Assembly: GCF_013393345.1 (NCBI RefSeq)
Contig: NZ_QJRF01000077.1
Coordinates: forward strand, 221,129-285,128
Reading direction: 5' to 3'
Source of the DNA: Pseudomonas taiwanensis
GTDB taxonomy: Bacteria > Pseudomonadota > Gammaproteobacteria > Pseudomonadales > Pseudomonadaceae
Length of the DNA: 64,000 nucleotides
Position numbers and translations under genes: made by a program. Each line of letters begins with the position of its first letter. Position 1 is the first letter of the stretch. Shown in pieces: positions 7,996 to 16,262 of the stretch. Below the pieces are notes generated by a model. It ran no database searches. It worked only from the letters and a program-made list of their open reading frames with translations, and was not told where the DNA came from.

Positions 7996-8505
7996 TCATC
8001 CCGCTGAGGTGTCGGCGGCGCCGTCTTGGATGAATTGTTTGGGGTTCGAACGATGTCGTCGTGCTTGCCCGCGCGACCGCGACGCTTGCTGCTGCGCATA
8101 CAGCGCCTGACTTGCCGTCACCGCGCCAACCGCTTGACCGTTCAAGTCTAGGCGCGGCGCATTCTCGACCATGCTTGCCCAGTATCGAGTCCCGCGGCAC
8201 CAAATAGCGATCCCTAGTTTGAGCTGTTCGCGTGTTAGCCCCAGCATCTCCAAGTGTTGCTCAGCATCCTTGAAGATACCTTCCTTGAGCGGAACCTTGG
8301 GGGCCGGATTGACAGGGAAGGCCAAGGGGAAAAGCTTCTGCAATCGCCAATTCGCTTCCACCGCAGGATCTTGGCCACGAGACTTTGCTTGCGGGGAGGA
8401 CTTCCGCTTAGGGGGCTTCGGGCTGGCAGTCGATACCTGCTTGACCTCAGCCCGCAGACGGTCACGTAACTCGGCGAGCTGTTCAAAACCCATCGTTTGA
8501 TTCAC
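7996..8505 (-). CDS. ProQ/FinO-family RNA chaperone
   Basis: The 169-residue protein starts at GTG 8505. It has a basic N-terminal linker (PKPPKRKSSPQAKSR), a ProQ/FinO core at ~55-125 (WRLQKLFPLAFPVNPAPKVPL, then KDAEQHLEMLGLTREQLK and WCRGTRYWASMVENAPRLDLNG) and a basic C-terminal tail (SRSRGQARRHRSNPKQF). Family members bind structured RNAs and sRNA duplexes; plasmid and island versions such as FinO regulate transfer. Its place beside the recombinase operon suggests an island-encoded copy. Confidence 0.85.
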   Translation of the reverse strand: MNQTMGFEQLAELRDRLRAEVKQVSTASPKPPKRKSSPQAKSRGQDPAVEANWRLQKLFPLAFPVNPAPKVPLKEGIFKDAEQHLEMLGLTREQLKLGIAIWCRGTRYWASMVENAPRLDLNGQAVGAVTASQALYAQQQASRSRGQARRHRSNPKQFIQDGAADTSAG

Positions 8506-8971
8506 TGCTTCCTAGTTGATTCGTGGCGTAAGGTTGTCCCATGCCGCTCACGCTCATCAGCCTATGCAGACTCAATAGAGACAGGCCAGTTTTTTATCGC
8601 GATCAATTGTGCAGGCCAACTGCCAGACCCAAGTGGAGCTTTAGGTAGAAGCAACCACTCACAGAAGCACTTCCTGGCCAATAGCTGCTTTATTTCGGGA
8701 GACAGCTTCCGGTCGGGTGCGCCATACAATGAAAGAGCTGACGAGCGGACCGGCAAGCCTGAAGTAATCGCAGCCAGGTTAGCGCAATGCGGATCTAAGT
8801 TGGCCACATCAGCCGCAGGATTTCGGAGTCGGCGCGAAGCCAACGTGAACGTAGAAGCTAACAGCCGAACTCTGGCGGAATGTTTTCCCAAGAAGAGGAG
8901 ATCGAGTGCAGTATGACGGAGTTTCCGTCAAAAGTAGTACCAGTTATACCACGTCAAAAGAACGCTCAACG
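8506..8971. other. 466-bp gap between gmtX-like gene and proQ/finO-like gene
   Basis: Frames on both strands exist here (for example 8562-8891 minus and 8497-8916 plus), but none has a recognisable domain, a good ribosome site or typical codon use. A short GACGGAgtTTCCGTC inverted repeat lies near 8917-8931. I see no convincing gene. Confidence 0.4.
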
Positions 8972-9571
8972 CTAGAGGTATTCCAATGCCTTCTTTAATG
9001 CTGGGATGGTTCCCGGTTTGAAAACTTTTCGCCCAGTCGAGTCAGTCACATCTCCGAAGCCCCCCAACTGAAACCCGAATTGCTTGAGAAAATCATCAGA
9101 GACCAAATGCTCCAACGCCCTCCGCTCAATACTATTGAGCCTATGATCACCTGAGGTGAACTCCCTATCATCCACATAGATTTCCATTCTTGGAGGAACA
9201 ATCTCCCTAAGCATTTTACGAGCCTCATTCAACTCTGACTCCTGAATTTGCACTAACAACCTCAACTGAGGGTCTTTAATATCAGAGATCCATTGAGTCT
9301 TAGAGCGACCAGACGGGGATAATCGCGTCTTTGGGTAAGCCGCTGTAAATGCACCAATCAATGTACGATAACACTCTCCGGTCCGATTTCTGATACTTTG
9401 GGCCTTTGGAACGCCCCGACCCGCGCCAAGTCTGGATATAGTTGCCACCGAGAAATCGAATTCTGATTTCCTCACCTGCTCCTCGCAGATCGCAAAAATA
9501 CTATCCAAACTTCTACAAACTCGCTGAGACGCACCAACTTTAAGGTTCTGAAGAATCTGATCCAAGTGCAT
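8972..9571 (-). CDS. gmtX: Third gene of recombinase trio, GmtX-like
   Basis: The 199-residue protein starts at ATG 9571 (MHLDQILQNLKVGASQRV) inside the end of the preceding large gene, a 32-bp overlap that implies coupled translation. It has no catalytic motif I can name. The N-terminal part (SLDSIFAICEEQVRKSEFDF, then SVATISRLGAGRGVPKAQSI) looks like a small DNA-binding module, as in accessory proteins of recombinase trios. The assignment to the gamma-mobile-trio set is from gene order, size and neighbours, recalled and not searched. Confidence 0.6.
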   Translation of the reverse strand: MHLDQILQNLKVGASQRVCRSLDSIFAICEEQVRKSEFDFSVATISRLGAGRGVPKAQSIRNRTGECYRTLIGAFTAAYPKTRLSPSGRSKTQWISDIKDPQLRLLVQIQESELNEARKMLREIVPPRMEIYVDDREFTSGDHRLNSIERRALEHLVSDDFLKQFGFQLGGFGDVTDSTGRKVFKPGTIPALKKALEYL

Positions 9572-12500
9572 AAACAACACCCTCACTGGAGCGCAGACTA
9601 TCCGCGAGAATAACATCAATCTCAACCTTCTCGATTCTTTCCGAATCAAGCAGATCAGCAAACAACAGACGCCCGTCGACCAGGTCGTCAATCCGCTCCC
9701 ACGACCTTACTCGAGAAACCAATAGCTGCGCTACCTGATTACCAACTACCAACTGCTGCTCTTGAGAGAGAGAGTAAAAGAAAGTCGGAATCTTATTATA
9801 ACTCATCATCCGATCTAAAAATTGCGAACGAGTAGCCACTGCCAAACTAGAGGAAGAAGACTCATAAATTTCTGCATTCGAGCAAACTTCACACAACTGG
9901 TGAAAATAGGAAACCTCCTCAAAGGCCACGTCCAACTCGTGACCCGACTGAACAACCAGTTGGGTGTGAATCTCACCATCACAAGACTCAACTTGCTGCC
10001 CCACCAAGCCATCGCACTGCATTAACAGACGTGCCCCAGCCTGCATGTCGCACATGAACATATCCAACTTCTTCGCGGCGCTTTCGCTCTCTGATCGCAG
10101 TTTTCTGAGCCTCACCTCTAACTCGTCACGTATTGATGAATCAAATACCGATCCCCGCGCCACAGCCTGGTACTCTTCTTCATCCAACGTGTCAATTTCT
10201 ATTAGAATTCCGGCCACTTTTTCCTCTAGACCGCTATACGCTTCATACTGGACCCTCACATTCAGTGATATTTCATTGAGTACCGACACCAAACCACCAA
10301 TAAAAGCCGGACCGGTTACAAAATGTCGGCACCGGAGACAGTTTTGACACCCTAGGTAACCGTAAGGAACTGGAAACCGTACCTGGGGGTTGTTAGATAA
10401 AGGCCCACCATCTTCGCAGCGCGTTCCGGCGTATGGGCAAAATCCATAATCTCGGAAAAGATAATTTCCAGCAGGAACGTTTCCCGATAGCGCCTCGATG
10501 AGGCCACCATCAGTTGCGATTAAGCCCGGCTTAAGCTCATCTATACGACCTTGCTCAATCATCATCTGAGCGGCATACGCCTTATTTTTAAGCGCTTCTT
10601 TTTCAGCCTTCTCTAACCTCGATCTAAATTCTTCCACCCCAATCTTGCAGTAATAGATGGTCACCACAATGGAAGAGTGACCAACTATCTTCATAACAAT
10701 CTCTACCGGCAGACCAAATTCCATTATATACGCAGTAATAAGACTAACACGCATACTATGCGGTGTATAACGCGAACTGTATTTCGACAGCGAACCAGGG
10801 GCCCCGCTAAGTTCGGCCAATTTTAAGCTCTCTGGCTGACTATAATAAAGAGCAGCCGCCAATCTCGCACTCAACTTCTCACTAAAGCCAAGAGGTTCCT
10901 CGCTACCAACACCTCGAAATAGAAAAAAATTAGCACCTTTAGCCTTGAGTTGAGCCTCATTAAAGTTCGTTTTTTTGCATTCAACCCACGGAAGAGGACG
11001 TTTAACTGGATTATATTTACTTTGCCACTTCCTTAGTTTTACCAACCAATATGCCAAGCTCATTGGAATCCATGCAACATTATACCCCTTTTCGATAGAC
11101 CCAGTTTTATTGGTAGTAAAATGCATTCCAAATTGATCATTTGGATATCTCTTCACGAATCCTTGAGCTTCTGTGAGACCTGCAAATTCAGAAAAATTCT
11201 CAACCCACACAAGTCTATCCTGCACTACCTCAGGAAAATATTTATCGCCTTCACCCGAGTCATTGTATGCAATTTGAACTCCCCGAGCTGGAACTGACGC
11301 CAAAGCAAAGGTTTGTATCCAACAAATGGGCGACCAGATCATAAGCTTACCGCCTGACATCTTTAACACGCAGTCGGCGTCATTTTCGTCCGTAAAAGTC
11401 CGAGACATGTCGACTTCGACCCAATCAGCATCAAAAATGTGCAAGTGTTGCAAATCAGAGAAATTCTTAGCGCTCGGTGGAATCATCCAGTTTTTCATAT
11501 CATCAACATACTGGTACGCTAACGCTGGCTTACAGCTTTCTCCGAGCCCACTGCCAACGTATTCGGGGACGACCCCGGACGATGCAATTGGATTTCGGGC
11601 GCCAGGAACCGAAACTAACTCTCCTGTCACCTCATCTTCAATTGTCAATCTCGTTAAGATGACATGCTCGATCAGTTCATTAACTGCCAACCAGACTGGA
11701 CGGCGATATCTTTCCGGGAATTCCGACTCAAGAAACTCTTTAAACTCCCTAGCGTTACACTTTCCGTTCAATATAAAGTCAACCGGTGAAATTCCCAGTT
11801 CGTTTTTTTGGATAAAAAGCCTTACAAACATGCACAAACACTTTTTCTTTGAAAAACCTCCGCGTGCTTTCCTCATTAAATCAACAATCGCGTCACGCCA
11901 CTCAGAGTAACGCTCTACAATGTTATCAATGGTGAAAGGCTCAGACTTACCAAGATACTCATTCCAACTCACCCAATCCCCCGCATACACCTGATCTGGT
12001 GTTCTGGGAAGAAAATCGCACCTATTCGAATCGATGAAATTTATGTAAGCCTTTTTTGATTTCAATTCGCTAGAGCGAATGAAGGCGCATGCATCTTTAT
12101 AACTCAAAAATGTAACAAGCCCCAGAAGATCAAACCAATCAACCCACTCCCCCCGAAAGAATCGATCTGGATTTGCTGGCATAGGTGGGTGCTTCTTATA
12201 TTCCTCTCTATATTCTCGTGCACTCCCTAATTTTAATATCTTGCATGCTCGTCTTAAATCAGCCAAACAGCGGTATTCAACTGGCAGCAAAAAATCCAGC
12301 CACCCTTTCCATTCGTGCACATACTTCTGCTGGGGTGAACCAGGCAATCCTCTGTCCTGCATATACATCGTTTCATAGTCTCTCCGACTATGGATGGGCA
12401 ATTTCTGCACGGCCGCTCGGGCCTCCCCCAATGTAAGGTATATTTCTTCGCGCCGCGTACTTACACTAAAAAAATCACTCGGACCTTTCCACTCTTTCGG

Positions 12501-13529
12501 ATACTTCAAACGAGGATTCCTAGGAAGTCGGGGATCGGCAGAGCGCCTCTCACAGTACTCACGCCAACTAGTGATACCCAGACGCTCAACAGCTGATTTG
12601 GCCTCTTCAAATATATTATATACTTGCTCGGTCTCGAGAACCCCTAGATATGCGCTCCAACCTGCCCACTCTTCCAAATATACATCCTGAGGATTCCAGG
12701 GAAGCCTTTTATCTATCTTAAGAGCGCGTCTATATTGCGCCTTTTTCGTTACGCCTAGCGCCCTAACGGCACACATCGCACTCTCAAGATCCTTGTACTT
12801 TTCAACTGGAGTTTCCATGCCGAGGAAATCGTACCAATTGACCCATTCCTCAGGGTAAGATAAAGCCGGATTACTCCTAAGCCCAGAATCTAATTTATAC
12901 AACCTAATATATTCCAGCGTGCTCTTGGCACCCAATCTTCGCGCAGCCGCACTCGCCTCCGCTAGCGTTGGATATTTATTAGATAATTTCTTCAGAAATT
13001 TTGGCCAACCCGCCCAATCTTTATAATATTTTTCAGGATTCGCAGGCAGCCGAAGATCTTCAATATGCCTTTCCCCATATTCGTAACAAGTTCTTATCCC
13101 TAGCGATAACGCAGCATTAGATGCCAGTTCAATTTCAGAATAGAAGTCCCACTCAGGCTTACCGAGAAAATTTCGCCAGCCAATCCAATCTGGATATACA
13201 ACTTCTGGACTAGCCCTTAGCCTAGGATCATTTTTATATTTACCTGAATAATCCATAGAACTCGTGATATTGAGTCTAATTGCAGCGGCCGAAGCCTCCG
13301 CCAAGGTGGCATAACGAGCAGGGCGAACACCACTCCCCAAGAACATGGGCCATCCGCACCACTCATCCGGATATTGCTGCTTTGGGGTTTTCGGTAATCT
13401 TGGATTTTTCTTATAACCTGCTTTGTAAGCACGAGCATTCTTGAAACCAAGGGACTGCGCCGCACGACTTGCCTCTTCAAAGGACAGGTACAAGCCGTCA
13501 ATCAAACTAGTCGCTATTTTTTGATTCAT
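9540..13529 (-). CDS. gmtZ: Very large tyrosine recombinase with phage-integrase repeat array, GmtZ-like
   Basis: The 1329-residue protein starts at ATG 13529 after AAGG. Residues ~12-540 hold about nine ~57-residue units of the INT_rpt (phage-integrase repeat) type. Each has a core like YPxEWxGWxxFLG, a helix like TLxEAxxAAxxLGI, and an ending like DPRLPxNPxxxY. The C-terminal half carries a tyrosine recombinase core: YTPHSMRVSLITAYIMEFG (~res 920), KIVGHSSIVVT, and the likely nucleophile in IYYCKIG (~res 958). A Cys cluster follows (GFCPYAGTRC and GYLGCQNCLRCRHF) and may bind zinc. It should cut and join DNA during island movement. The region is clearly more AT-rich than its surroundings. 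Confidence 0.75.
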   Translation of the reverse strand: MNQKIATSLIDGLYLSFEEASRAAQSLGFKNARAYKAGYKKNPRLPKTPKQQYPDEWCGWPMFLGSGVRPARYATLAEASAAAIRLNITSSMDYSGKYKNDPRLRASPEVVYPDWIGWRNFLGKPEWDFYSEIELASNAALSLGIRTCYEYGERHIEDLRLPANPEKYYKDWAGWPKFLKKLSNKYPTLAEASAAARRLGAKSTLEYIRLYKLDSGLRSNPALSYPEEWVNWYDFLGMETPVEKYKDLESAMCAVRALGVTKKAQYRRALKIDKRLPWNPQDVYLEEWAGWSAYLGVLETEQVYNIFEEAKSAVERLGITSWREYCERRSADPRLPRNPRLKYPKEWKGPSDFFSVSTRREEIYLTLGEARAAVQKLPIHSRRDYETMYMQDRGLPGSPQQKYVHEWKGWLDFLLPVEYRCLADLRRACKILKLGSAREYREEYKKHPPMPANPDRFFRGEWVDWFDLLGLVTFLSYKDACAFIRSSELKSKKAYINFIDSNRCDFLPRTPDQVYAGDWVSWNEYLGKSEPFTIDNIVERYSEWRDAIVDLMRKARGGFSKKKCLCMFVRLFIQKNELGISPVDFILNGKCNAREFKEFLESEFPERYRRPVWLAVNELIEHVILTRLTIEDEVTGELVSVPGARNPIASSGVVPEYVGSGLGESCKPALAYQYVDDMKNWMIPPSAKNFSDLQHLHIFDADWVEVDMSRTFTDENDADCVLKMSGGKLMIWSPICWIQTFALASVPARGVQIAYNDSGEGDKYFPEVVQDRLVWVENFSEFAGLTEAQGFVKRYPNDQFGMHFTTNKTGSIEKGYNVAWIPMSLAYWLVKLRKWQSKYNPVKRPLPWVECKKTNFNEAQLKAKGANFFLFRGVGSEEPLGFSEKLSARLAAALYYSQPESLKLAELSGAPGSLSKYSSRYTPHSMRVSLITAYIMEFGLPVEIVMKIVGHSSIVVTIYYCKIGVEEFRSRLEKAEKEALKNKAYAAQMMIEQGRIDELKPGLIATDGGLIEALSGNVPAGNYLFRDYGFCPYAGTRCEDGGPLSNNPQVRFPVPYGYLGCQNCLRCRHFVTGPAFIGGLVSVLNEISLNVRVQYEAYSGLEEKVAGILIEIDTLDEEEYQAVARGSVFDSSIRDELEVRLRKLRSESESAAKKLDMFMCDMQAGARLLMQCDGLVGQQVESCDGEIHTQLVVQSGHELDVAFEEVSYFHQLCEVCSNAEIYESSSSSLAVATRSQFLDRMMSYNKIPTFFYSLSQEQQLVVGNQVAQLLVSRVRSWERIDDLVDGRLLFADLLDSERIEKVEIDVILADSLRSSEGVVYALGSDSSEP

Positions 13530-13758
13530 GATTGACCTTCCCCAAAAGGAAGTCGTCCCACTCAAGCCAGCCCCCAAGCGCGTCCGTGCTGCTTTTCATG
13601 GATATCCGTAAATCTTCTTGGCTCACACTAGGAATCCCCTCCCGCCGCTTTAAATTCTCTCTCAGGGGTTCAACCAAAAAATCTCGCCACTCACTCCAAG
13701 CCCCGGCATAGCGCATAGTCCCTTTCCCGTTGATTTTCGCACTCTTTACGGCCTTCAT
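13507..13758 (-). CDS. 83-residue protein with integrase-repeat-like motifs, upstream of gmtZ
   Basis: A strong GGAGG site 5 bases before the ATG at 13758 supports translation. The stop lies 22 bp inside gmtZ, so the two are likely coupled. The protein has two partial copies of the repeat core found in GmtZ: YAGAWSEWRDFLVEP and GGWLEWDDFLLGK. It may be a detached first repeat unit of GmtZ, or a separate DNA-binding helper. I know of no described function. Confidence 0.65.
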   Translation of the reverse strand: MKAVKSAKINGKGTMRYAGAWSEWRDFLVEPLRENLKRREGIPSVSQEDLRISMKSSTDALGGWLEWDDFLLGKVNHESKNSD

Positions 13759-13932
13759 ATGCCCTCCGACCAACTTAAGCCAATGCAACCTATGCCCGCG
13801 GACAACTCAATCTAACAATCACTTATTATCATCTATAAGCAATTGAAGAGTTTTCGCAAGGAGCCAATACCCCTCAAAATTAAAAACACCCTACACTCTT
13901 AAAACTCTCTATCCAAACAATAATCGATAAAC
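13759..13932. other. AT-rich spacer between gmtY and the small repeat protein
   Basis: This is 174 bp of very AT-rich sequence with no gene. It may hold a promoter for the small ORF-gmtZ-gmtX group on the minus strand. No single -35/-10 pair stands out. Confidence 0.35.
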
Positions 13933-15276
13933 TCATTCCAATTTACGCATCATTTCACGCACGTCTGCATCACTAGGCTGCGTGTACACCAACGAAGACT
14001 TAGGACTTTTATGATGCAGCGCCTTCTGAATAAATATTGCATCGAATCCATTTTCCTTAAGTCTGTAACCATAACTATGGCGATGACCATGCTCCGTGGT
14101 CCCGCAAATTTTTAAAGGAACCAAACCAATCCTCCTCACAGCCAACGAATGCAGCCTTTGATAATTTTTTATAGTTTCTGGACGGCCATAGCTATTAGTA
14201 AAAGCATATGGATGCTCTTCCCCAGGAGAGGGCGACACTCGTTGAAACTTTATATAATTCACCCAGGCAAGTAGAAACTCCTTCGCTTTGCTGGGAGGGC
14301 AAAAGTTTACTTTAAAGCAACCACCTGCATCAGTTAACAATGGCGATTTCCATCCTAGATGCAGCCTTTCAGACTTCGGGTATTCAGTCCTAGGTTTTAG
14401 GCGAAACTCTCGGCTTAAATACTCACGACGGGTCCTATATCGCGCGTCAGGAGACGTACCAGTGCTAGGGTGATACACATGTACGTCCACTTCCATTCTT
14501 TTCTTATCAAAAGTAATGTCACAGCCATACAAATGAAAACATTCACACTTCCGCAATCCACCATAGTGCTGGAGTAACGTGATCGCTTGAGACTTGTAAT
14601 CTATACGCATGGTCTCAGGATCAAAAGACGAAGTTCCAGCCAATACAAACCCTTCTTTCAGCAGGACGTGAATTTTATCTTCCGGAAACCTTTTAACTTC
14701 TTCCAGACGTAAAACTGGAGCGCCTGGAATAGATACCTCTCTAACAAAAGCATTAGCATCAGCATCTCGGCTTGCGATCAGATGATTGAGAAAAACCCCA
14801 CTATTTCGATGATAATATGCACACCAATTTAACTTGCACTCTTCAGAGCTAGCTCTGCGGAATGGATTCGCACGGCGCGAATCATGTAATGGCTGCTCTG
14901 CCAACCAATCTGTGTAGCTTGTAATTTGGAAAAGTATCGATCTTGCATCATGAAAACGACGAGGCGCCCAATATAACTGGCTAGGATCCTCATACGTTTC
15001 GCGATCAATAGTTCCTTCGGTAAGAGCATAGGTAAACGCCGAAAGCATATCTATTACGCGAACAAATCGAGACTCATTAGCAAAAATGAACTTTAGAAGA
15101 AGAATGACTGAGTGCACTGAACTTTCGCGCCAGGACGCACTTTTTCCAGAGCGACTCGATAGGTAACGGAGATGGGAAACCAGTAATCCTGACTGGGTGA
15201 AGACCCCAGGTAGCTGAATGACTTGGCTTCGCAGACCGTCTCGATATTTGACTTTGATCTTAACCGCATAGGCCAT
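13933..15276 (-). CDS. gmtY: Tyrosine recombinase, GmtY-like, first gene of the trio
   Basis: The 447-residue protein begins MAYAVKIKVKYRDGLRS. An N-terminal SAM-like region is followed by a recombinase catalytic domain. The first catalytic Arg is in HYGGLRKCECFHLYGCDI (~res 241). The HxxR box is EHGHRHSYGYRLKENG (~res 395), then LHHKSPKSSLVYTQ with the likely nucleophilic tyrosine near residue 430. It is the gene nearest the greB junction, where element-end recombinases usually sit. Alternative view: a member of another multi-recombinase module such as the Tn554/TRIO type. The gmt name is from memory of the gene trio. Confidence 0.7.
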   Translation of the reverse strand: MAYAVKIKVKYRDGLRSQVIQLPGVFTQSGLLVSHLRYLSSRSGKSASWRESSVHSVILLLKFIFANESRFVRVIDMLSAFTYALTEGTIDRETYEDPSQLYWAPRRFHDARSILFQITSYTDWLAEQPLHDSRRANPFRRASSEECKLNWCAYYHRNSGVFLNHLIASRDADANAFVREVSIPGAPVLRLEEVKRFPEDKIHVLLKEGFVLAGTSSFDPETMRIDYKSQAITLLQHYGGLRKCECFHLYGCDITFDKKRMEVDVHVYHPSTGTSPDARYRTRREYLSREFRLKPRTEYPKSERLHLGWKSPLLTDAGGCFKVNFCPPSKAKEFLLAWVNYIKFQRVSPSPGEEHPYAFTNSYGRPETIKNYQRLHSLAVRRIGLVPLKICGTTEHGHRHSYGYRLKENGFDAIFIQKALHHKSPKSSLVYTQPSDADVREMMRKLE

Positions 15277-15279
15277 GAG

Positions 15280-15403
15280 AGAACCCTCCGACTTAGTATG
15301 TTGAGGGTAACAAGCTCGTCAAATCCGCTCGTCGCGCCACAGAGGCGAGGGTAATTAGCGGATTTTGGTGATATTCATTTAGTACATTGATAGCTGGGGT
15401 TCT
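15280..15403. repeat. Inverted repeats at the element/greB boundary
   Basis: Two nested inverted repeats fill the gap between gmtY and greB. The outer arms are AGAACCC (15280-15286) and GGGTTCT (15397-15403). The inner arms are AAATCCGCT (15321-15329) and AGCGGATTT (15357-15365). The outer right arm ends three bases before homology to greB begins. They could be recombinase binding sites at the island end. Confidence 0.5.
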
Positions 15404-15405
15404 AA

Positions 15406-15735
15406 TACACCTACGGGAAGAAGATGCTGCGGGAGATCGACAGTCGCGTTCGCTTCCTCACCAAGCGCCTGGAAAACCTCAAAGTGGTACGCGAACGTCC
15501 GAGCGATCCCGACAAGGTCTACTTTGGCGCCTGGGTCACCCTGGAGGATGACGATGGTGAGCAGGTCCGTTACCGCATCGTCGGGCCTGACGAGTTCGAC
15601 CTGAAGCAGAACCTCATCAGCATCGATTCTCCCCTTGCCCGCGCGCTGGTGGGCAAGCCGCTGGACGCCGAAGTCCGGGTCAGCACCCCAACCGGGGAAA
15701 AGACCTGGTACGTGGTAGAGATCGATTATCCGTAG
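15406..15735 (+). pseudogene. greB: greB 3' fragment (transcription elongation factor), 5' end lost
   Basis: From 15406 the frame reads YTYGKKMLREIDSRVRFLTK, matching GreB where E. coli has ADYQYNKKRLREIDRRVRYL. It continues through the C-terminal FKBP-like domain (KVYFGAWVTLEDDDGEQVRY, ISIDSPLARALVGKPLDAEV, TPTGEKTWYVVEIDYP). About 109 of ~158 residues remain. The N-terminal coiled-coil part including the acidic tip that enters the RNA polymerase channel is absent, so cleavage-factor activity should be lost. An in-frame TAA precedes the homology directly. The ATG at 15424 could start a short peptide but lacks a clear ribosome site. The missing half is not elsewhere in this window. Confidence 0.85.
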
Positions 15736-15756
15736 ATCAGCGGTCGAGCCGGCCGG

Positions 15757-16065
15757 TCAGCGCCGAGTGATCAGTCCCTGCCGCGCCACTCGCACCAAAT
15801 GACCGAGTACCTCCGGCAGCTCCTGTGCAGATGGCGTCTGGATCACAGCCATGTCGAAGCTGTCGCTGGCGAAGCGCGCCAACGACTCGCCTTCGCGGGC
15901 GAACTGGATCAGGAAGTTGCGTGGACGACCCCAACGTTTGGGCCAGCCTTCGAGATAGCGCAGAAGCGTTGGCTGATGCGAGCCGCCAAGCAGGATTCGG
16001 GGATTGCGCAAAACCAGCCCGGTGGTGATCGGGGCTAGTCGGAGCAGGGGTTGGGGACAGGTCAT
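15757..16065 (-). CDS. Conserved small Pseudomonas protein, methyltransferase-tail-like
   Basis: The 102-residue protein (MTCPQPLLRLAPITTGLVLR) ends with FDMAVIQTPSAQELPEVLGHLVRVARQGLITRR. That resembles the post-motif-I strand and helix of class I SAM methyltransferases, but the SAM-binding glycine loop is missing. It is probably a degenerate or specialised relative conserved in pseudomonads next to thpR. It is convergent with the greB fragment. The start is chosen at 16065; a GGAG site is rather far upstream, so the start is uncertain. Confidence 0.6.
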   Translation of the reverse strand: MTCPQPLLRLAPITTGLVLRNPRILLGGSHQPTLLRYLEGWPKRWGRPRNFLIQFAREGESLARFASDSFDMAVIQTPSAQELPEVLGHLVRVARQGLITRR

Positions 16066-16144
16066 GGTGTCATGTCTCCGCCTCGTGAGGTCCCGCTGGG
16101 CAGCGGTGAGAGGCGACACCGAACCAGCGTTTTAGCGGTATTTG

Positions 16145-16162
16145 GAAGTCTTTGAAGACTTC
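16145..16162. promoter_or_regulatory. 18-bp perfect palindrome upstream of thpR
   Basis: GAAGTCTT and AAGACTTC flank a TG centre, within the 197-bp divergent gap between the small conserved gene and thpR. It may be a repressor operator or a small hairpin; the regulator is unknown. Confidence 0.4.
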
Positions 16163-16262
16163 TGCGCCCCGCAAGTAGCTGACTAAATCGGCGCATGGGG
16201 CGACATCCTAGAGAAGCCCGCGCAATACTGTCAAGGCGACCACCACGCCTTGCGAGACGCCC

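Noticed and set aside
8497-8916. Possible 139- and 109-codon genes in the gap left of gmtX
   Set aside because: There is no recognisable domain, no good ribosome site, and both strands are equally open; described as a gap instead.
11900-13500. Repeats in this stretch considered as CRISPR or DNA tandem repeats
   Set aside because: The repetition is at protein level with diverged DNA; there are no identical short repeats with unique spacers.
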